This document shows, piece after piece, positions 19,223 through 26,563 of a DNA stretch of 32,642 nt (its first letter is position 1; every line of letters starts with the position of its first letter). The stretch spans positions 1 to 32,642 of the IMG/VR virus record IMGVR_UViG_3300025810_000038; one strand, given 5' to 3'. The notes beneath the pieces were generated by a model. It saw only the letters and a list, made by a program, of their open reading frames with translations. It did no database searches and had not been told where the DNA came from. The stretch is from a virus. Position numbers and translations under genes: made by a program.

Positions 19223-19674
19223 TATGCGTAGTCTTCATATGTTATCCATACATCCTCTCCTTCCAGTAATGCGTCTGCAATTGGAGGATAGATGTCTTTA
19301 TAGGCGTCAGTACTTCTTCCGATAGTACCTTTCATGTCCGCAGTGCGACCCACCAGCAAGCATCCTGCGGTGTCACGCTCTGTATTACCGATATGAATAA
19401 GGATATATTCAAAGTTCGGTACGTCTCTAACCCACAACATACCCTTGTGCATGTTAGGAAACTTCTCTGTGTAGCGCTTATGGTGGCCACCTACCTTTCT
19501 CAACGTGATACGGTAACGCCCCATAGGGATCCTGGTCTCTGCCATAACCTTCTCATCACGGTGTTCATCTTCTAATGTAAAGCAAAGGAACTTCCTTTCC
19601 TCTCCAGATGTTTCAAACAGCGCTCCAATAGTGAAATCGTCTTCGCTGTATAGTCTTTTTACAAGTAACTCCAT
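19222..19674 (-). CDS. DUF5675 family protein, possibly lysis-related
   Basis: A 150-residue protein starting at ATG 19672-19674 (MELLVKRLYSEDDFTIGALF). It has the DUF5675 pattern common in Bacteroidetes phages and mobile elements: FLCFTLEDE near 30-38, ETRIPMGRYRITL near 46-58 and ILIHIGNTERDTAGCLLVG near 92-110. The last motif, with His and a conserved Cys in T-x-G-C, resembles a catalytic site of the kind found in L,D-transpeptidases, but the family has no proven activity that I know. Pairing with a holin-like gene suggests cell-wall action. A GTG two codons upstream is another possible start. Confidence 0.75.
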   Translation of the reverse strand: MELLVKRLYSEDDFTIGALFETSGEERKFLCFTLEDEHRDEKVMAETRIPMGRYRITLRKVGGHHKRYTEKFPNMHKGMLWVRDVPNFEYILIHIGNTERDTAGCLLVGRTADMKGTIGRSTDAYKDIYPPIADALLEGEDVWITYEDYA

Positions 19675-19679
19675 AGTCA

Positions 19680-19687
19680 CAAAGGTA
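19680..19687 (-). promoter_or_regulatory. Promoter -7 element for the DUF5675/holin-like pair
   Basis: TACCTTTG on the leftward strand fits TAnnTTTG and ends 5 bases before the ATG at 19674, so the mRNA would start at or very near the start codon. It is 3 bases from the opposing element at 19691. Confidence 0.6.
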
Positions 19688-19690
19688 CCC

Positions 19691-19698
19691 TATATTTG
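19691..19698 (+). promoter_or_regulatory. Promoter -7 element for the rightward structural arm
   Basis: TATATTTG fits TAnnTTTG exactly and ends 4 bases before the ATG at 19703, again predicting an almost leaderless mRNA. With the box at 19680-19687 it forms a compact divergent promoter pair. Confidence 0.6.
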
Positions 19699-19702
19699 TG
19701 AC

Positions 19703-20269
19703 ATGGATTTAATAGAACTATATAACAAGGGGTACGCTACATGTTCAGACAAGGGAAATGTACATACCTACATACAGGACTACTACTCTAAGGAGTTTAC
19801 AGCGCCTAAGAAGGTAAAGAACGTATTAGAGATAGGTATTATGCATGGTGGTAGCATCATGTTATGGCACGAATGGTTTACAGAAGCCAACATCGTGGGT
19901 ATGGATATCGCAGAAGATGCACTCGAATATCTTGAGAAGAATAAGAAGGGAAATGAGTATAACCGTATTTCTACGCATATACTCGATGCATATACGCAAG
20001 AGGGACTGGATTTATTCGAGGACGACTACTTCGACTACATTATAGACGATGGACCACACTCTCTCCCGTCCCAGGAGTATGCTGTAAAGCATTATCTTCG
20101 CAAGGTAAAGCCTGGTGGTAAACTAATTATCGAAGACGTACAGGACGTAAAGTGGTTTGATAACCTTCGTGCGGCCGCAGACAAGAGTTTAGTGGAGGGT
20201 ACAGAAGAGGTGAAGTTAAACATCAAGCGCAGATATGATGATATGATATTCGTCGTAACCAGAAATTAA
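19703..20269 (+). CDS. Class I SAM-dependent methyltransferase
   Basis: A 188-residue protein starting at ATG 19703-19705 (MDLIELYNKGYATCSDKGNV). Motif I is VLEIGIMHGGSIMLWHEWF (about residues 40-58), the acidic end of strand 2 is IVGMDIAEDALEYL, motif post-II lies at YIIDDGPHSLPSQ, and KVKPGGKLIIEDVQD follows. This pattern is seen in sugar or macrolide O-methyltransferases. An upstream in-frame ATG at 19631 would overlap the divergent promoters and is unlikely. The target is not known; other glycan-modifying genes are present in the leftward block. Confidence 0.82.
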   Translation: MDLIELYNKGYATCSDKGNVHTYIQDYYSKEFTAPKKVKNVLEIGIMHGGSIMLWHEWFTEANIVGMDIAEDALEYLEKNKKGNEYNRISTHILDAYTQEGLDLFEDDYFDYIIDDGPHSLPSQEYAVKHYLRKVKPGGKLIIEDVQDVKWFDNLRAAADKSLVEGTEEVKLNIKRRYDDMIFVVTRN

Positions 20270-20565
20270 TGAAGTACAGAAGCACACCAGGAGATCCAAA
20301 GAAGAAGAAAAGCATAGACCCAAGACGATTACGTAGTCTGAACCAGGGGGGTCCGTTCTATAAGGGCCGATACAGTGACCCAGATGTGGTAGATCAGATA
20401 TTTGACCCGGAGACCTACGAGATGGTTGATGGTAAACTGTACTATAGAGACTCTGGTGAAGAAGCAGGTCCGGTTCCAGGGCCATATGCTGATTTACCAA
20501 CAGGCAGAATAAAACCACACGAGAAGACTATATTAGATTACTTTACAGCATTGTTTGGAAAATGA
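20269..20565 (+). CDS. Hypothetical protein
   Basis: A 98-residue protein with a basic N-terminus (MKYRSTPGDPKKKKSIDPRR) and a Pro/Gly-rich centre (EEAGPVPGPYADLPTG). Its ATG overlaps the methyltransferase stop by one base. No family was recognised. Confidence 0.6.
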   Translation: MKYRSTPGDPKKKKSIDPRRLRSLNQGGPFYKGRYSDPDVVDQIFDPETYEMVDGKLYYRDSGEEAGPVPGPYADLPTGRIKPHEKTILDYFTALFGK

Positions 20566-20771
20566 AACTAAAGAAGACAAATAAGAGCATTAAGGTACCA
20601 GCACCAGATGGATACCACTGGATGACAGAGGGTGGTCGTCACTTTTTAATGAAGGGTGCATACAAACCACACAAAGGAGCATCACCAGAAGCGCCTTTCC
20701 GTTTGGTTACCCATGAGAAGGGTGAGCCAAATAGGGCTATGGATTCGGCTCGTCGTGCAAAGAAGAAGTAA
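20562..20771 (+). CDS. Small basic hypothetical protein
   Basis: A 69-residue Lys-rich protein (MKLKKTNKSIKVPAPDGYHW, ending ARRAKKK). It overlaps the previous gene by 4 bases and overlaps the convergent winged-helix gene by 35 bases at its 3' end. Possible nucleic-acid binder; no family was recognised. Confidence 0.55.
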   Translation: MKLKKTNKSIKVPAPDGYHWMTEGGRHFLMKGAYKPHKGASPEAPFRLVTHEKGEPNRAMDSARRAKKK

Positions 20772-21204
20772 CCCAACGCTCTTCACCCCGCATTTTTCTA
20801 TAATACCTGGCAACTAACAACCTGCCCTTCTGGGATAAGGCATACCGTACCCTGTAGTTCATCTTGGTCTCGTCACGGAAGTAATGGTCTTCCATCGTAT
20901 TGCTTGGCGTGAGTTTATCAAAGTGCTTGTACACGTATCCTTCACGCATCAGTGGGTACACAATCCTTTCTGATAACTTATTCTTACTCTTACCCATGGC
21001 GTCTGCTACGTATCTCAGAGTCCAGAACTCCAGATCATAGATAAAGAACAGGAACTCTATCTCTGCTTTACCCAGGTTATAGTTCTGCTTTGCATCTATA
21101 TACAGTTTGTGAAGGTTCTTTAGACCGTTCTCCTGGATGTACTTCTTGTCAATCTTGGAGAACTCACGGAACTTCTTCTTTCGGCTTACAGTACTTTTCG
21201 GCAT
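20737..21204 (-). CDS. Winged-helix (MarR-like) DNA-binding protein
   Basis: A 155-residue protein starting at ATG 21202-21204 (MPKSTVSRKKKFREFSKIDK). The core from about residue 45 reads KAEIEFLFFIYDLEFWTLRY, then VADAMGKSKNKLSERIVYPL (recognition helix), then a wing-like segment YVYKHFD and YALSQKGRLLVARYYRKM. Order and spacing resemble MarR-type winged helices. It is transcribed against the structural arm, overlapping the gene before it by 35 bases, and its 5' end faces a TATCTTTG promoter box, so it might control the structural genes. Confidence 0.65.
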   Translation of the reverse strand: MPKSTVSRKKKFREFSKIDKKYIQENGLKNLHKLYIDAKQNYNLGKAEIEFLFFIYDLEFWTLRYVADAMGKSKNKLSERIVYPLMREGYVYKHFDKLTPSNTMEDHYFRDETKMNYRVRYALSQKGRLLVARYYRKMRGEERWVTSSLHDEPNP

Positions 21205-21209
21205 ATGAG

Positions 21210-21217
21210 TATCTTTG
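21210..21217 (+). promoter_or_regulatory. Promoter -7 element for the fibre-like gene
   Basis: TATCTTTG fits TAnnTTTG and lies 19 bases before the ATG at 21237, leaving an A-rich leader (GGTAAAAGTAATACAT). It is in the 32-base gap between two divergent genes. Confidence 0.6.
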
Positions 21218-21236
21218 TTAGGTAAAAGTAATACAT

Positions 21237-22205
21237 ATGGCATCACTTAGCGGAAATAAAATTAAGGACACCTACAACATCCTATTGAAACTCGAATCTG
21301 GAGAGGCGTCTTCAAGTGAACAAGTGGTAGAAGATGGCGCAGGAAACGGCACTGCCCTCAAGTTATCTACCGACACTGTAGAGACTACAGGGGATTTAAA
21401 GATATCTGGCACACCATCAACCTCAACCAGCGATGTAAAAGCATTAATGCTCAGTACATCCGGTGTAGTAGTGACACGTGACCTTAACACAAACCCTATT
21501 GGTACAGCGTCAATTACTGCAAATGCACCACTGTCTGCTACTGGTAGCACTGTTGAGTTAGATGATCCAGCAAATATCTCGCAGATTACCTCTCCCGCAG
21601 ATAATGACAAGTACCTCATCTGGGATGAAAGTGCAAGCGAGTACAAGTATATTGAGCAAAGCGACTTGGCTTCTTCTATATCTGGCTCCATTGGAGTAAC
21701 AACAGAGCAGTCTTTATATGCACGACCCAATAGTAGTAACGCTATATCGAGCACTGCAATCGTTCCTATACAGATGGCGGAGATATATGGCGACTCTTCA
21801 GCGACTGGTTCTACTTCTGCTGCAACATCTTCAGTAGTGTTCGGCACAGGAGCCGCGACTTTCTTGCAATTAGCACAAGTATCTGACCCAAGAGATACCA
21901 TTCTATTAAACGAGAAGGCCGGGTATTACAGAATCACAGCATCTATTGAGTTGGATTCTTCAGCGAATACTGACGTAGACCTACAGATATACGACTACAG
22001 TAGTGCTACATCGCTCGGTGATTCCTTTAGAACAGTGAAATCTGGTGAGACATACCATGCTCAATTCAGTATATTATACTACAGTGACGGGCTTGCTGGA
22101 TATTACATCCAGATGAGAGCACAGGCAGGTGCTTCGGGTGTCACTGTAAATCAAGCAAATACGTTTGTACAAGTTGAGTATATTGGTACAAACGAATCTT
22201 TCTAA
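21237..22205 (+). CDS. Tail-fibre-like protein with C1q/TNF-like C-terminal domain
   Basis: A 322-residue protein. The N-terminus (MASLSGNKIKDTYNILLKLE) and the following Ser/Thr/Gly-rich repeats (GDLKISGTPSTSTSDVKALM) resemble phage fibre or appendage proteins that open with a short capsid- or tail-binding segment. The C-terminal 110 residues, from KAGYYRITASIELDSSANTD to NTFVQVEYIG, have the alternating strand pattern of a C1q/TNF-like jelly-roll, which usually trimerises and binds surface ligands. It probably contributes to receptor binding, but its location on the virion is not shown. It has its own promoter box. Confidence 0.68.
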   Translation: MASLSGNKIKDTYNILLKLESGEASSSEQVVEDGAGNGTALKLSTDTVETTGDLKISGTPSTSTSDVKALMLSTSGVVVTRDLNTNPIGTASITANAPLSATGSTVELDDPANISQITSPADNDKYLIWDESASEYKYIEQSDLASSISGSIGVTTEQSLYARPNSSNAISSTAIVPIQMAEIYGDSSATGSTSAATSSVVFGTGAATFLQLAQVSDPRDTILLNEKAGYYRITASIELDSSANTDVDLQIYDYSSATSLGDSFRTVKSGETYHAQFSILYYSDGLAGYYIQMRAQAGASGVTVNQANTFVQVEYIGTNESF

Positions 22206-22507
22206 TGACTCACAAGGATAGAATTGAATTTTTCCAATTACTTCGACTTAAACTTGATGAAATAGAAGACATTATGGAAGCGTATGGAGGTAAACAACAG
22301 TTTCTTTCCATGTGGTGTTTCGGTGTGTATGTGCCAGAAAGCAAGCAAGACCCAGATCGCTATGAGATGATAGCAGGAATGCACATGGCTATGGAAGATG
22401 AATTTGATTTAATGGCTACCACTGTAGAGGAATGCTTCGAGGAACACCGAAACAACCCAGATGACGAAGCGGATTCTGGAACAATTGACTACTGGTTAAA
22501 TAAATAA
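22205..22507 (+). CDS. Hypothetical acidic protein
   Basis: A 100-residue acidic protein with an N-terminal helix (MTHKDRIEFFQLLRLKLDEI) and a C-terminal Asp/Glu-rich part. Its ATG overlaps the fibre-like gene stop by one base. No family was recognised. Confidence 0.6.
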   Translation: MTHKDRIEFFQLLRLKLDEIEDIMEAYGGKQQFLSMWCFGVYVPESKQDPDRYEMIAGMHMAMEDEFDLMATTVEECFEEHRNNPDDEADSGTIDYWLNK

Positions 22508-22508
22508 A

Positions 22509-22748
22509 ATGGAACTTATTAGAAAAATCATCATCGGGCAGAACCCGAAGGATGCCATGGCTTATTACGTGGGCCAGCGTGCAGGAGACTCAATCATTGA
22601 TTCAATAGTAATGGACGAAAGATGTTTTGTAAAACACGGAATTCGTCGCTATCTTGTATACATCTATAATGAGGACGAGGGCACCATGCTCTGGAAGACG
22701 ATAGATGATATGCCAGTATTAATTGAACATGATTGTGACTTCAAATGA
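22509..22748 (+). CDS. Hypothetical protein
   Basis: A 79-residue protein (MELIRKIIIGQNPKDAMAYY at the start; HGIRRYLVYIYNEDEG in the middle) that looks like a small alpha/beta protein. It overlaps the oxygenase gene by 4 bases. No family was recognised. Confidence 0.6.
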   Translation: MELIRKIIIGQNPKDAMAYYVGQRAGDSIIDSIVMDERCFVKHGIRRYLVYIYNEDEGTMLWKTIDDMPVLIEHDCDFK

Positions 22749-23293
22749 TTGTAATTGACGACTTTGTAAGAGACTATTCACTTCTAAAAGAGATAGAGGA
22801 GAATAAGGAAGAATTCTTTTCCGACAACGGAAACTACTATTGGTGGGACGGCTGGTGGGCTTCACCAGATGATACCTTAAAGAAAAGGCTCATTAAGTAT
22901 TTGTGGGCAGACCGTTCGCCGTATGACCCTGTGACCATCTCTGGTTTTGAGTATTGGACAGGTCAGTTTGGTCCGGATAAGGGATCAGATTATCTCAATA
23001 TGCACCTTGACAAGGATGAAGACCTATGGAAATCGCAGGGAGAACTATCCAGTCCTATTATCGGAACAGTCTTCTACCCTGTTCCCATGGATATAGAGGG
23101 TGGGTACTTAGAGATATTTAATCATGGTGTAGACAACGAGCCAGAAAGGATAGAAGCAAAGTTCAATAGGCTTATCATATTTGACGCAGGTGGCACACAC
23201 CACAGGGTAACCAAGGTAACGAAAGGGTTACGTTCTGCAATTGCAGTCAACTTATGGGACCCAAAGCCAACAGGTAATCTAAAACAGGAATGA
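22745..23293 (+). CDS. 2-oxoglutarate/Fe(II)-dependent oxygenase-like protein
   Basis: A 182-residue protein with the iron-binding H-x-D...H pattern of a double-stranded beta-helix oxygenase. MHLDKDEDL places His87 and Asp89, AGGTHHRVTKV places the distal His at about 152-153, and KGLRSAIAVNLW supplies the 2-oxoglutarate-binding Arg163. The N-terminal part (MIVIDDFVRDYSLLKEI) resembles prolyl-hydroxylase-like family openings. Such enzymes hydroxylate protein side chains or nucleobases. The rightward arm carries a collagen-like protein, and prolyl or lysyl hydroxylation is one possible role, but no direct link is visible. Confidence 0.82.
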   Translation: MIVIDDFVRDYSLLKEIEENKEEFFSDNGNYYWWDGWWASPDDTLKKRLIKYLWADRSPYDPVTISGFEYWTGQFGPDKGSDYLNMHLDKDEDLWKSQGELSSPIIGTVFYPVPMDIEGGYLEIFNHGVDNEPERIEAKFNRLIIFDAGGTHHRVTKVTKGLRSAIAVNLWDPKPTGNLKQE

Positions 23294-23955
23294 AATCGCT
23301 ACGTCATTTCTTAGTTCGTGTTCCAAACGTCACTAAGGACACCATAAAGATTAATGGTGAGACCATGTATCTGGACACTAAGTTCGATGAGTTCAATCAC
23401 AGGACTATGGACGGGGAGGTTGTCGCCACTCCTGCTAAATACGAAACAGAAGTAGAGGTAGGAGACACCATGTATTTTCATCACCATGTAGTACTCGGGG
23501 GTAATCACCTCATGTTGTCTGATGAGACCACTCAGTTAGAAGAAACAAAGAAGCGTGGTCAGTTCATTGACCCAGACGATGACATCTATGTAGTGTACTA
23601 CGACGGTAATCGTGATCCTATATCCACACAAGCCTACGCATTCAAGAGTAAAAGAACCGGAGAGATTCGGTTACTTAGTGATTGGATTTTCCTTGTACCA
23701 GAAGACCAGGAAGAACCAGAGGAGGAAGAATACGAATTCGGAGACCATGTGATATACCTTCTCCCAAAGAAAGAGGAACCGGAGGAGAAGTTTGGTTATG
23801 TGAAGTGGTCTTCACCTAAGTTGGAAGAACTCGGCTTAGAGCCAGGAGACAAGGTACTGATTAGAAAGAATGCCGACTACCAGATGGAGGTAGACGGAGA
23901 GAGGCTGTATAGAACTTATTTGAAATCAATCCATGGCAAGGTCGAAGAAGTATAA
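23290..23955 (+). CDS. GroES-like co-chaperonin-type protein, tandem domains
   Basis: A 221-residue protein that seems to have two GroES-type folds. The second is clearer: PKLEELGLEPGDKVLIRKNA (about residues 177-196) and MEVDGERLYRTYLKSIHGKV follow the GroES order of G-D-K-V-L, mobile segment, x-V-D-G-E-x-x-Y-R and a final strand. The first part has GEVVATPAKYETEVEVGDTM with YFHHHVVLGGN in a similar position. Acidic linkers (PEDQEEPEEEEYEFGD) separate them. A phage co-chaperonin (as T4 gp31) could help host GroEL fold a capsid protein. It overlaps the oxygenase gene by 4 bases and the next gene by 23. Confidence 0.7.
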   Translation: MKSLRHFLVRVPNVTKDTIKINGETMYLDTKFDEFNHRTMDGEVVATPAKYETEVEVGDTMYFHHHVVLGGNHLMLSDETTQLEETKKRGQFIDPDDDIYVVYYDGNRDPISTQAYAFKSKRTGEIRLLSDWIFLVPEDQEEPEEEEYEFGDHVIYLLPKKEEPEEKFGYVKWSSPKLEELGLEPGDKVLIRKNADYQMEVDGERLYRTYLKSIHGKVEEV

Positions 23956-24226
23956 CAACATTGATACCGCAGAGCGTTTGATGCAAGCGATGCAGGTTGC
24001 TATAGAGAACATGATTAACGAGATACAGAAGCCCGTGGATCAGGAACTCAGTGGCTCCCAAAGAAAAGCGGAGTTGCAATCCATAAAGCAAACAGCGGTT
24101 GATGCAAAAGAACTAATTGTTGAAAGAGAAAGACTTGAGCAACTCATTAAAGGACTTAAGCAAGATGGAGAAATCAAAGAAGAACGAGACTACTCCGGAG
24201 GATTCGCAGAGCAATACTCCAAGTAG
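23933..24226 (+). CDS. Probable small terminase subunit-like helical protein
   Basis: A 97-residue mostly helical protein (MARSKKYNNIDTAERLMQAM at the start, LEQLIKGLKQDGEIKEERDY near the end) with a long charged coiled-coil-like centre. Its place shortly before the large terminase gene, its length and its helical make-up fit a small terminase or DNA-recognition subunit, but no helix-turn-helix signature is obvious. The call rests mainly on position. Confidence 0.45.
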   Translation: MARSKKYNNIDTAERLMQAMQVAIENMINEIQKPVDQELSGSQRKAELQSIKQTAVDAKELIVERERLEQLIKGLKQDGEIKEERDYSGGFAEQYSK

Positions 24227-24250
24227 TCAAGTCTTCATTTACTGGGATTA

Positions 24251-24394
24251 TTAGTACGTAGCCCAGTATGTAGTGTGTGAGTGTACGGCGGCGATATCAC
24301 AGTCTTCAAAGACACAGGTTTGACCCGCTGTACTTGCGCTACTTGCGCAGGATGTAAGTGTACACACCACTACGAATAGAAATAGTTTCTTCAT
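24251..24394 (-). CDS. Tiny lipoprotein transcribed against the structural arm
   Basis: A 47-residue protein with a lipoprotein signal (MKKLFLFVVVCTLTSCASSA, lipobox L-T-S-C, Cys at 16) and a short mature part with two more Cys (TCVFEDCDIAAVHSH). The leader has paired TTAACA sequences 11 bases apart (24403-24419) and a TTAACACC block 7 bases before the ATG. A small lipoprotein inserted opposite to its neighbours is typical of a phage moron, for example for superinfection exclusion at the outer membrane. That role is inferred, not shown. Confidence 0.6.
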   Translation of the reverse strand: MKKLFLFVVVCTLTSCASSASTAGQTCVFEDCDIAAVHSHTTYWATY

Positions 24395-24428
24395 AGTCCT
24401 GGTGTTAATTTAGTGTTAAGATAGTAAA

Positions 24429-26528
24429 ATGGCGGGACTTATACAAATAGAAGATGAATTAGTAGTCAATATATGCCCTGACGAAACATCAGGCGACGTC
24501 AGTCTATACTTTGACTTACCTATACAGTTCCCTAAGAAACCCGCTAAGAAAGACATACTGTTCCACGACAAGCCCAAGGAAGAGCAACGCTGGGTGAGAG
24601 AGGAACTACCACAAGAACTCAGAAGGATACGCTCTATGGAGGAGTGGATGGAAATGCCAGAGGCATTCCGAAGGAAACACACCCCATACATCAGTCAAGA
24701 ATATAAAAGAAGAAGAAATGGAGTATGGTTCTACAACAACGGGGTACCTACCTACATCACAGGAAACCACTACTTTTTCCTACAGTGGTGTAAGATTGAT
24801 ATCGGATACCCATCTTACCTCGACTTTCAGCGGGAACTATTCATACACCTTGAAGCCTGTATAGCAGACCCACGCTGTATAGGGCAGATATACGTAAAGT
24901 GTCGTCGATCTGGATACACGAATATGTCTGCGGCTATCCTGGTGAACGAAGGTACACAGGTTAAGGAGAAACTACTGGGCATCATGTCAAAGACAGGATC
25001 AGATGCGCAGGAGAATATATTCATGAAGAAGGTGGTGCCTATTTACAAGTCGCTACCTTTCTTCTTTAAACCTATTCAAGATGGTACTACTAACCCCAGG
25101 ATGGAACTCGCTTTTAGAGAGCCTTCAAAACGCATTACCAAGAAGAACAAAACTTCTTCCAGAGGAGAGGCGCTTAACACAATTATTAACTGGAAGAACA
25201 CCACGAACAACGCATATGATGGTGAGAAACTACACATCCTGTATCTGGATGAGGCGGGTAAATGGGAAAAAGGTAATGATATACGAGAAGCCTGGAGGAT
25301 ACAGCGCACTTGTTTGCTGGTAGGTAGAAAGATTGTAGGTAAAGCATTGGTAGGTAGTACAGTAAATCCACTGGACCGAGGAGGTACTCAGTACCGGGAA
25401 ATGTTTTACTCAAGCGATGTTAATGACAGAAACGCAAACGGCAGAACAAAGACAGGTTTGTATGGATGCTTTATACCAGCGTATGACGCATTAGAAGGAT
25501 TCTTTGATATATATGGTATGCCTGTAGTAGACGACCCAGAGAAACCAACAATAGGACTTGAGGGCGAATACATAAGCATAGGTGCAAAGACCTATTTGAA
25601 GAATGAAAGAAAAGGACTGGCAGGAGATTCTTACGAACTCAATGAGGTAATTAGACAGTTCCCCTTCACTGAGGCTGAGGCATTTAGAGATAGCGCCAAG
25701 GCTTCTTTGTTTAACGTCCAGAAGATATACGAGCAGATAGAATACAATCAAGACCTGTTTCCATCACCTGTTGTTGTAGGGAACTTCAATTGGGCAAACG
25801 GTGTACAAGACAGCGAGGTTGTGTTTAGTCCAGATCCAAATGGGAGATGGAGAGTAACATGGATGCCCCCAGTAGATTTAAGAAACAAGACCAAGCCAGA
25901 GAACAACTGGCTGGGCTGTGCTGGTGTGGATAGTTATGATATTGACGCCACTGTAGACGGGCGTGGTTCTAAGGGCGCATGTCACTTCTTTAATAAGTTT
26001 AACATGACCCACCCTTCTAATATGTTTGTGGCAGAGTATGCGTCACGTCCACCGTTGGCTAAAATATTTTATGAAGACATACTGATGGCTGCTAAGTTCT
26101 ATGGTTACCCTGTACTGATTGAGAACAACAAGTATGGAATCGCAAGGTACTTTGAATCAAGGGGTTACGACCACTTCTTGTTAGACAGACCCGCTCACCT
26201 TACCTCAACATACGGAAGTAAGACAAAGACTAAGGGTATACCATCAAACTCACAGGACGTTATCCAGGCACATGCACAGGCTATTGAATCTTACATACAT
26301 GCACACGTAGGGCTGAACGAGGAGACCCTTGAGTTTGGTAAGATGTACTTTGAAAGAACCCTCGAGGATTGGATTAATTTTAAGATAGACGATCGTACCA
26401 AATATGACCTTTCAATTTCAAGTGGATTAGCACTTCTTGCAGCGCAGGGGCATAAGCCAGAGAAACCAAAAAGTGATTTCACTGGCAAGCAATTCTTCCG
26501 TAAAGGTCAGATAATTATACGAAGATAA
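24429..26528 (+). CDS. terL: Large terminase subunit (DNA-packaging ATPase and nuclease)
   Basis: A 699-residue packaging motor. The N-terminal ATPase has a divergent Walker A (KCRRSGYTN, about 157-165) and a clear Walker B (LHILYLDEAGKW, 268-279), followed by a coupling-type segment ALVGSTVNPLDRGG. The C-terminal RNase H-like nuclease shows the first acidic strand CAGVDSYDIDAT (497-508), a middle segment IENNKYGIARYFESRGYDHF, and the last site around IDDRTKYDLSISSGLAL. The Walker A lacks the usual GKT, a known variation in phage terminases. It lies directly before the portal gene. Confidence 0.9.
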   Translation: MAGLIQIEDELVVNICPDETSGDVSLYFDLPIQFPKKPAKKDILFHDKPKEEQRWVREELPQELRRIRSMEEWMEMPEAFRRKHTPYISQEYKRRRNGVWFYNNGVPTYITGNHYFFLQWCKIDIGYPSYLDFQRELFIHLEACIADPRCIGQIYVKCRRSGYTNMSAAILVNEGTQVKEKLLGIMSKTGSDAQENIFMKKVVPIYKSLPFFFKPIQDGTTNPRMELAFREPSKRITKKNKTSSRGEALNTIINWKNTTNNAYDGEKLHILYLDEAGKWEKGNDIREAWRIQRTCLLVGRKIVGKALVGSTVNPLDRGGTQYREMFYSSDVNDRNANGRTKTGLYGCFIPAYDALEGFFDIYGMPVVDDPEKPTIGLEGEYISIGAKTYLKNERKGLAGDSYELNEVIRQFPFTEAEAFRDSAKASLFNVQKIYEQIEYNQDLFPSPVVVGNFNWANGVQDSEVVFSPDPNGRWRVTWMPPVDLRNKTKPENNWLGCAGVDSYDIDATVDGRGSKGACHFFNKFNMTHPSNMFVAEYASRPPLAKIFYEDILMAAKFYGYPVLIENNKYGIARYFESRGYDHFLLDRPAHLTSTYGSKTKTKGIPSNSQDVIQAHAQAIESYIHAHVGLNEETLEFGKMYFERTLEDWINFKIDDRTKYDLSISSGLALLAAQGHKPEKPKSDFTGKQFFRKGQIIIRR

Positions 26529-26535
26529 TAAGAGG

Positions 26536-26543
26536 TATATTTG
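26536..26543 (+). promoter_or_regulatory. Promoter -7 element for the portal gene
   Basis: TATATTTG fits TAnnTTTG, lies 8 bases after the terminase stop and 20 bases before the portal ATG at 26564. It suggests that portal and later genes can be transcribed separately from the terminase. Confidence 0.55.
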
Positions 26544-26563
26544 CAGTAGTAGCAATCTTGAGT

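Noticed and set aside
21272-21901. 209-codon leftward frame opposite the fibre-like gene
   Set aside because: The + strand gene has a promoter box, a coupled downstream gene and a C1q-like domain; the reverse translation has no pattern.
24403-24419. Promoter for the tiny lipoprotein gene
   Set aside because: No TAnnTTTG box was found in the leader; only the TTAACA pair is visible, and it lies too close to the ATG to be a -33 element.
26016-26026. TATGTTTG promoter-like sequence inside the terminase gene
   Set aside because: It lies mid-gene with no start codon of a convincing gene nearby; such matches are expected by chance.
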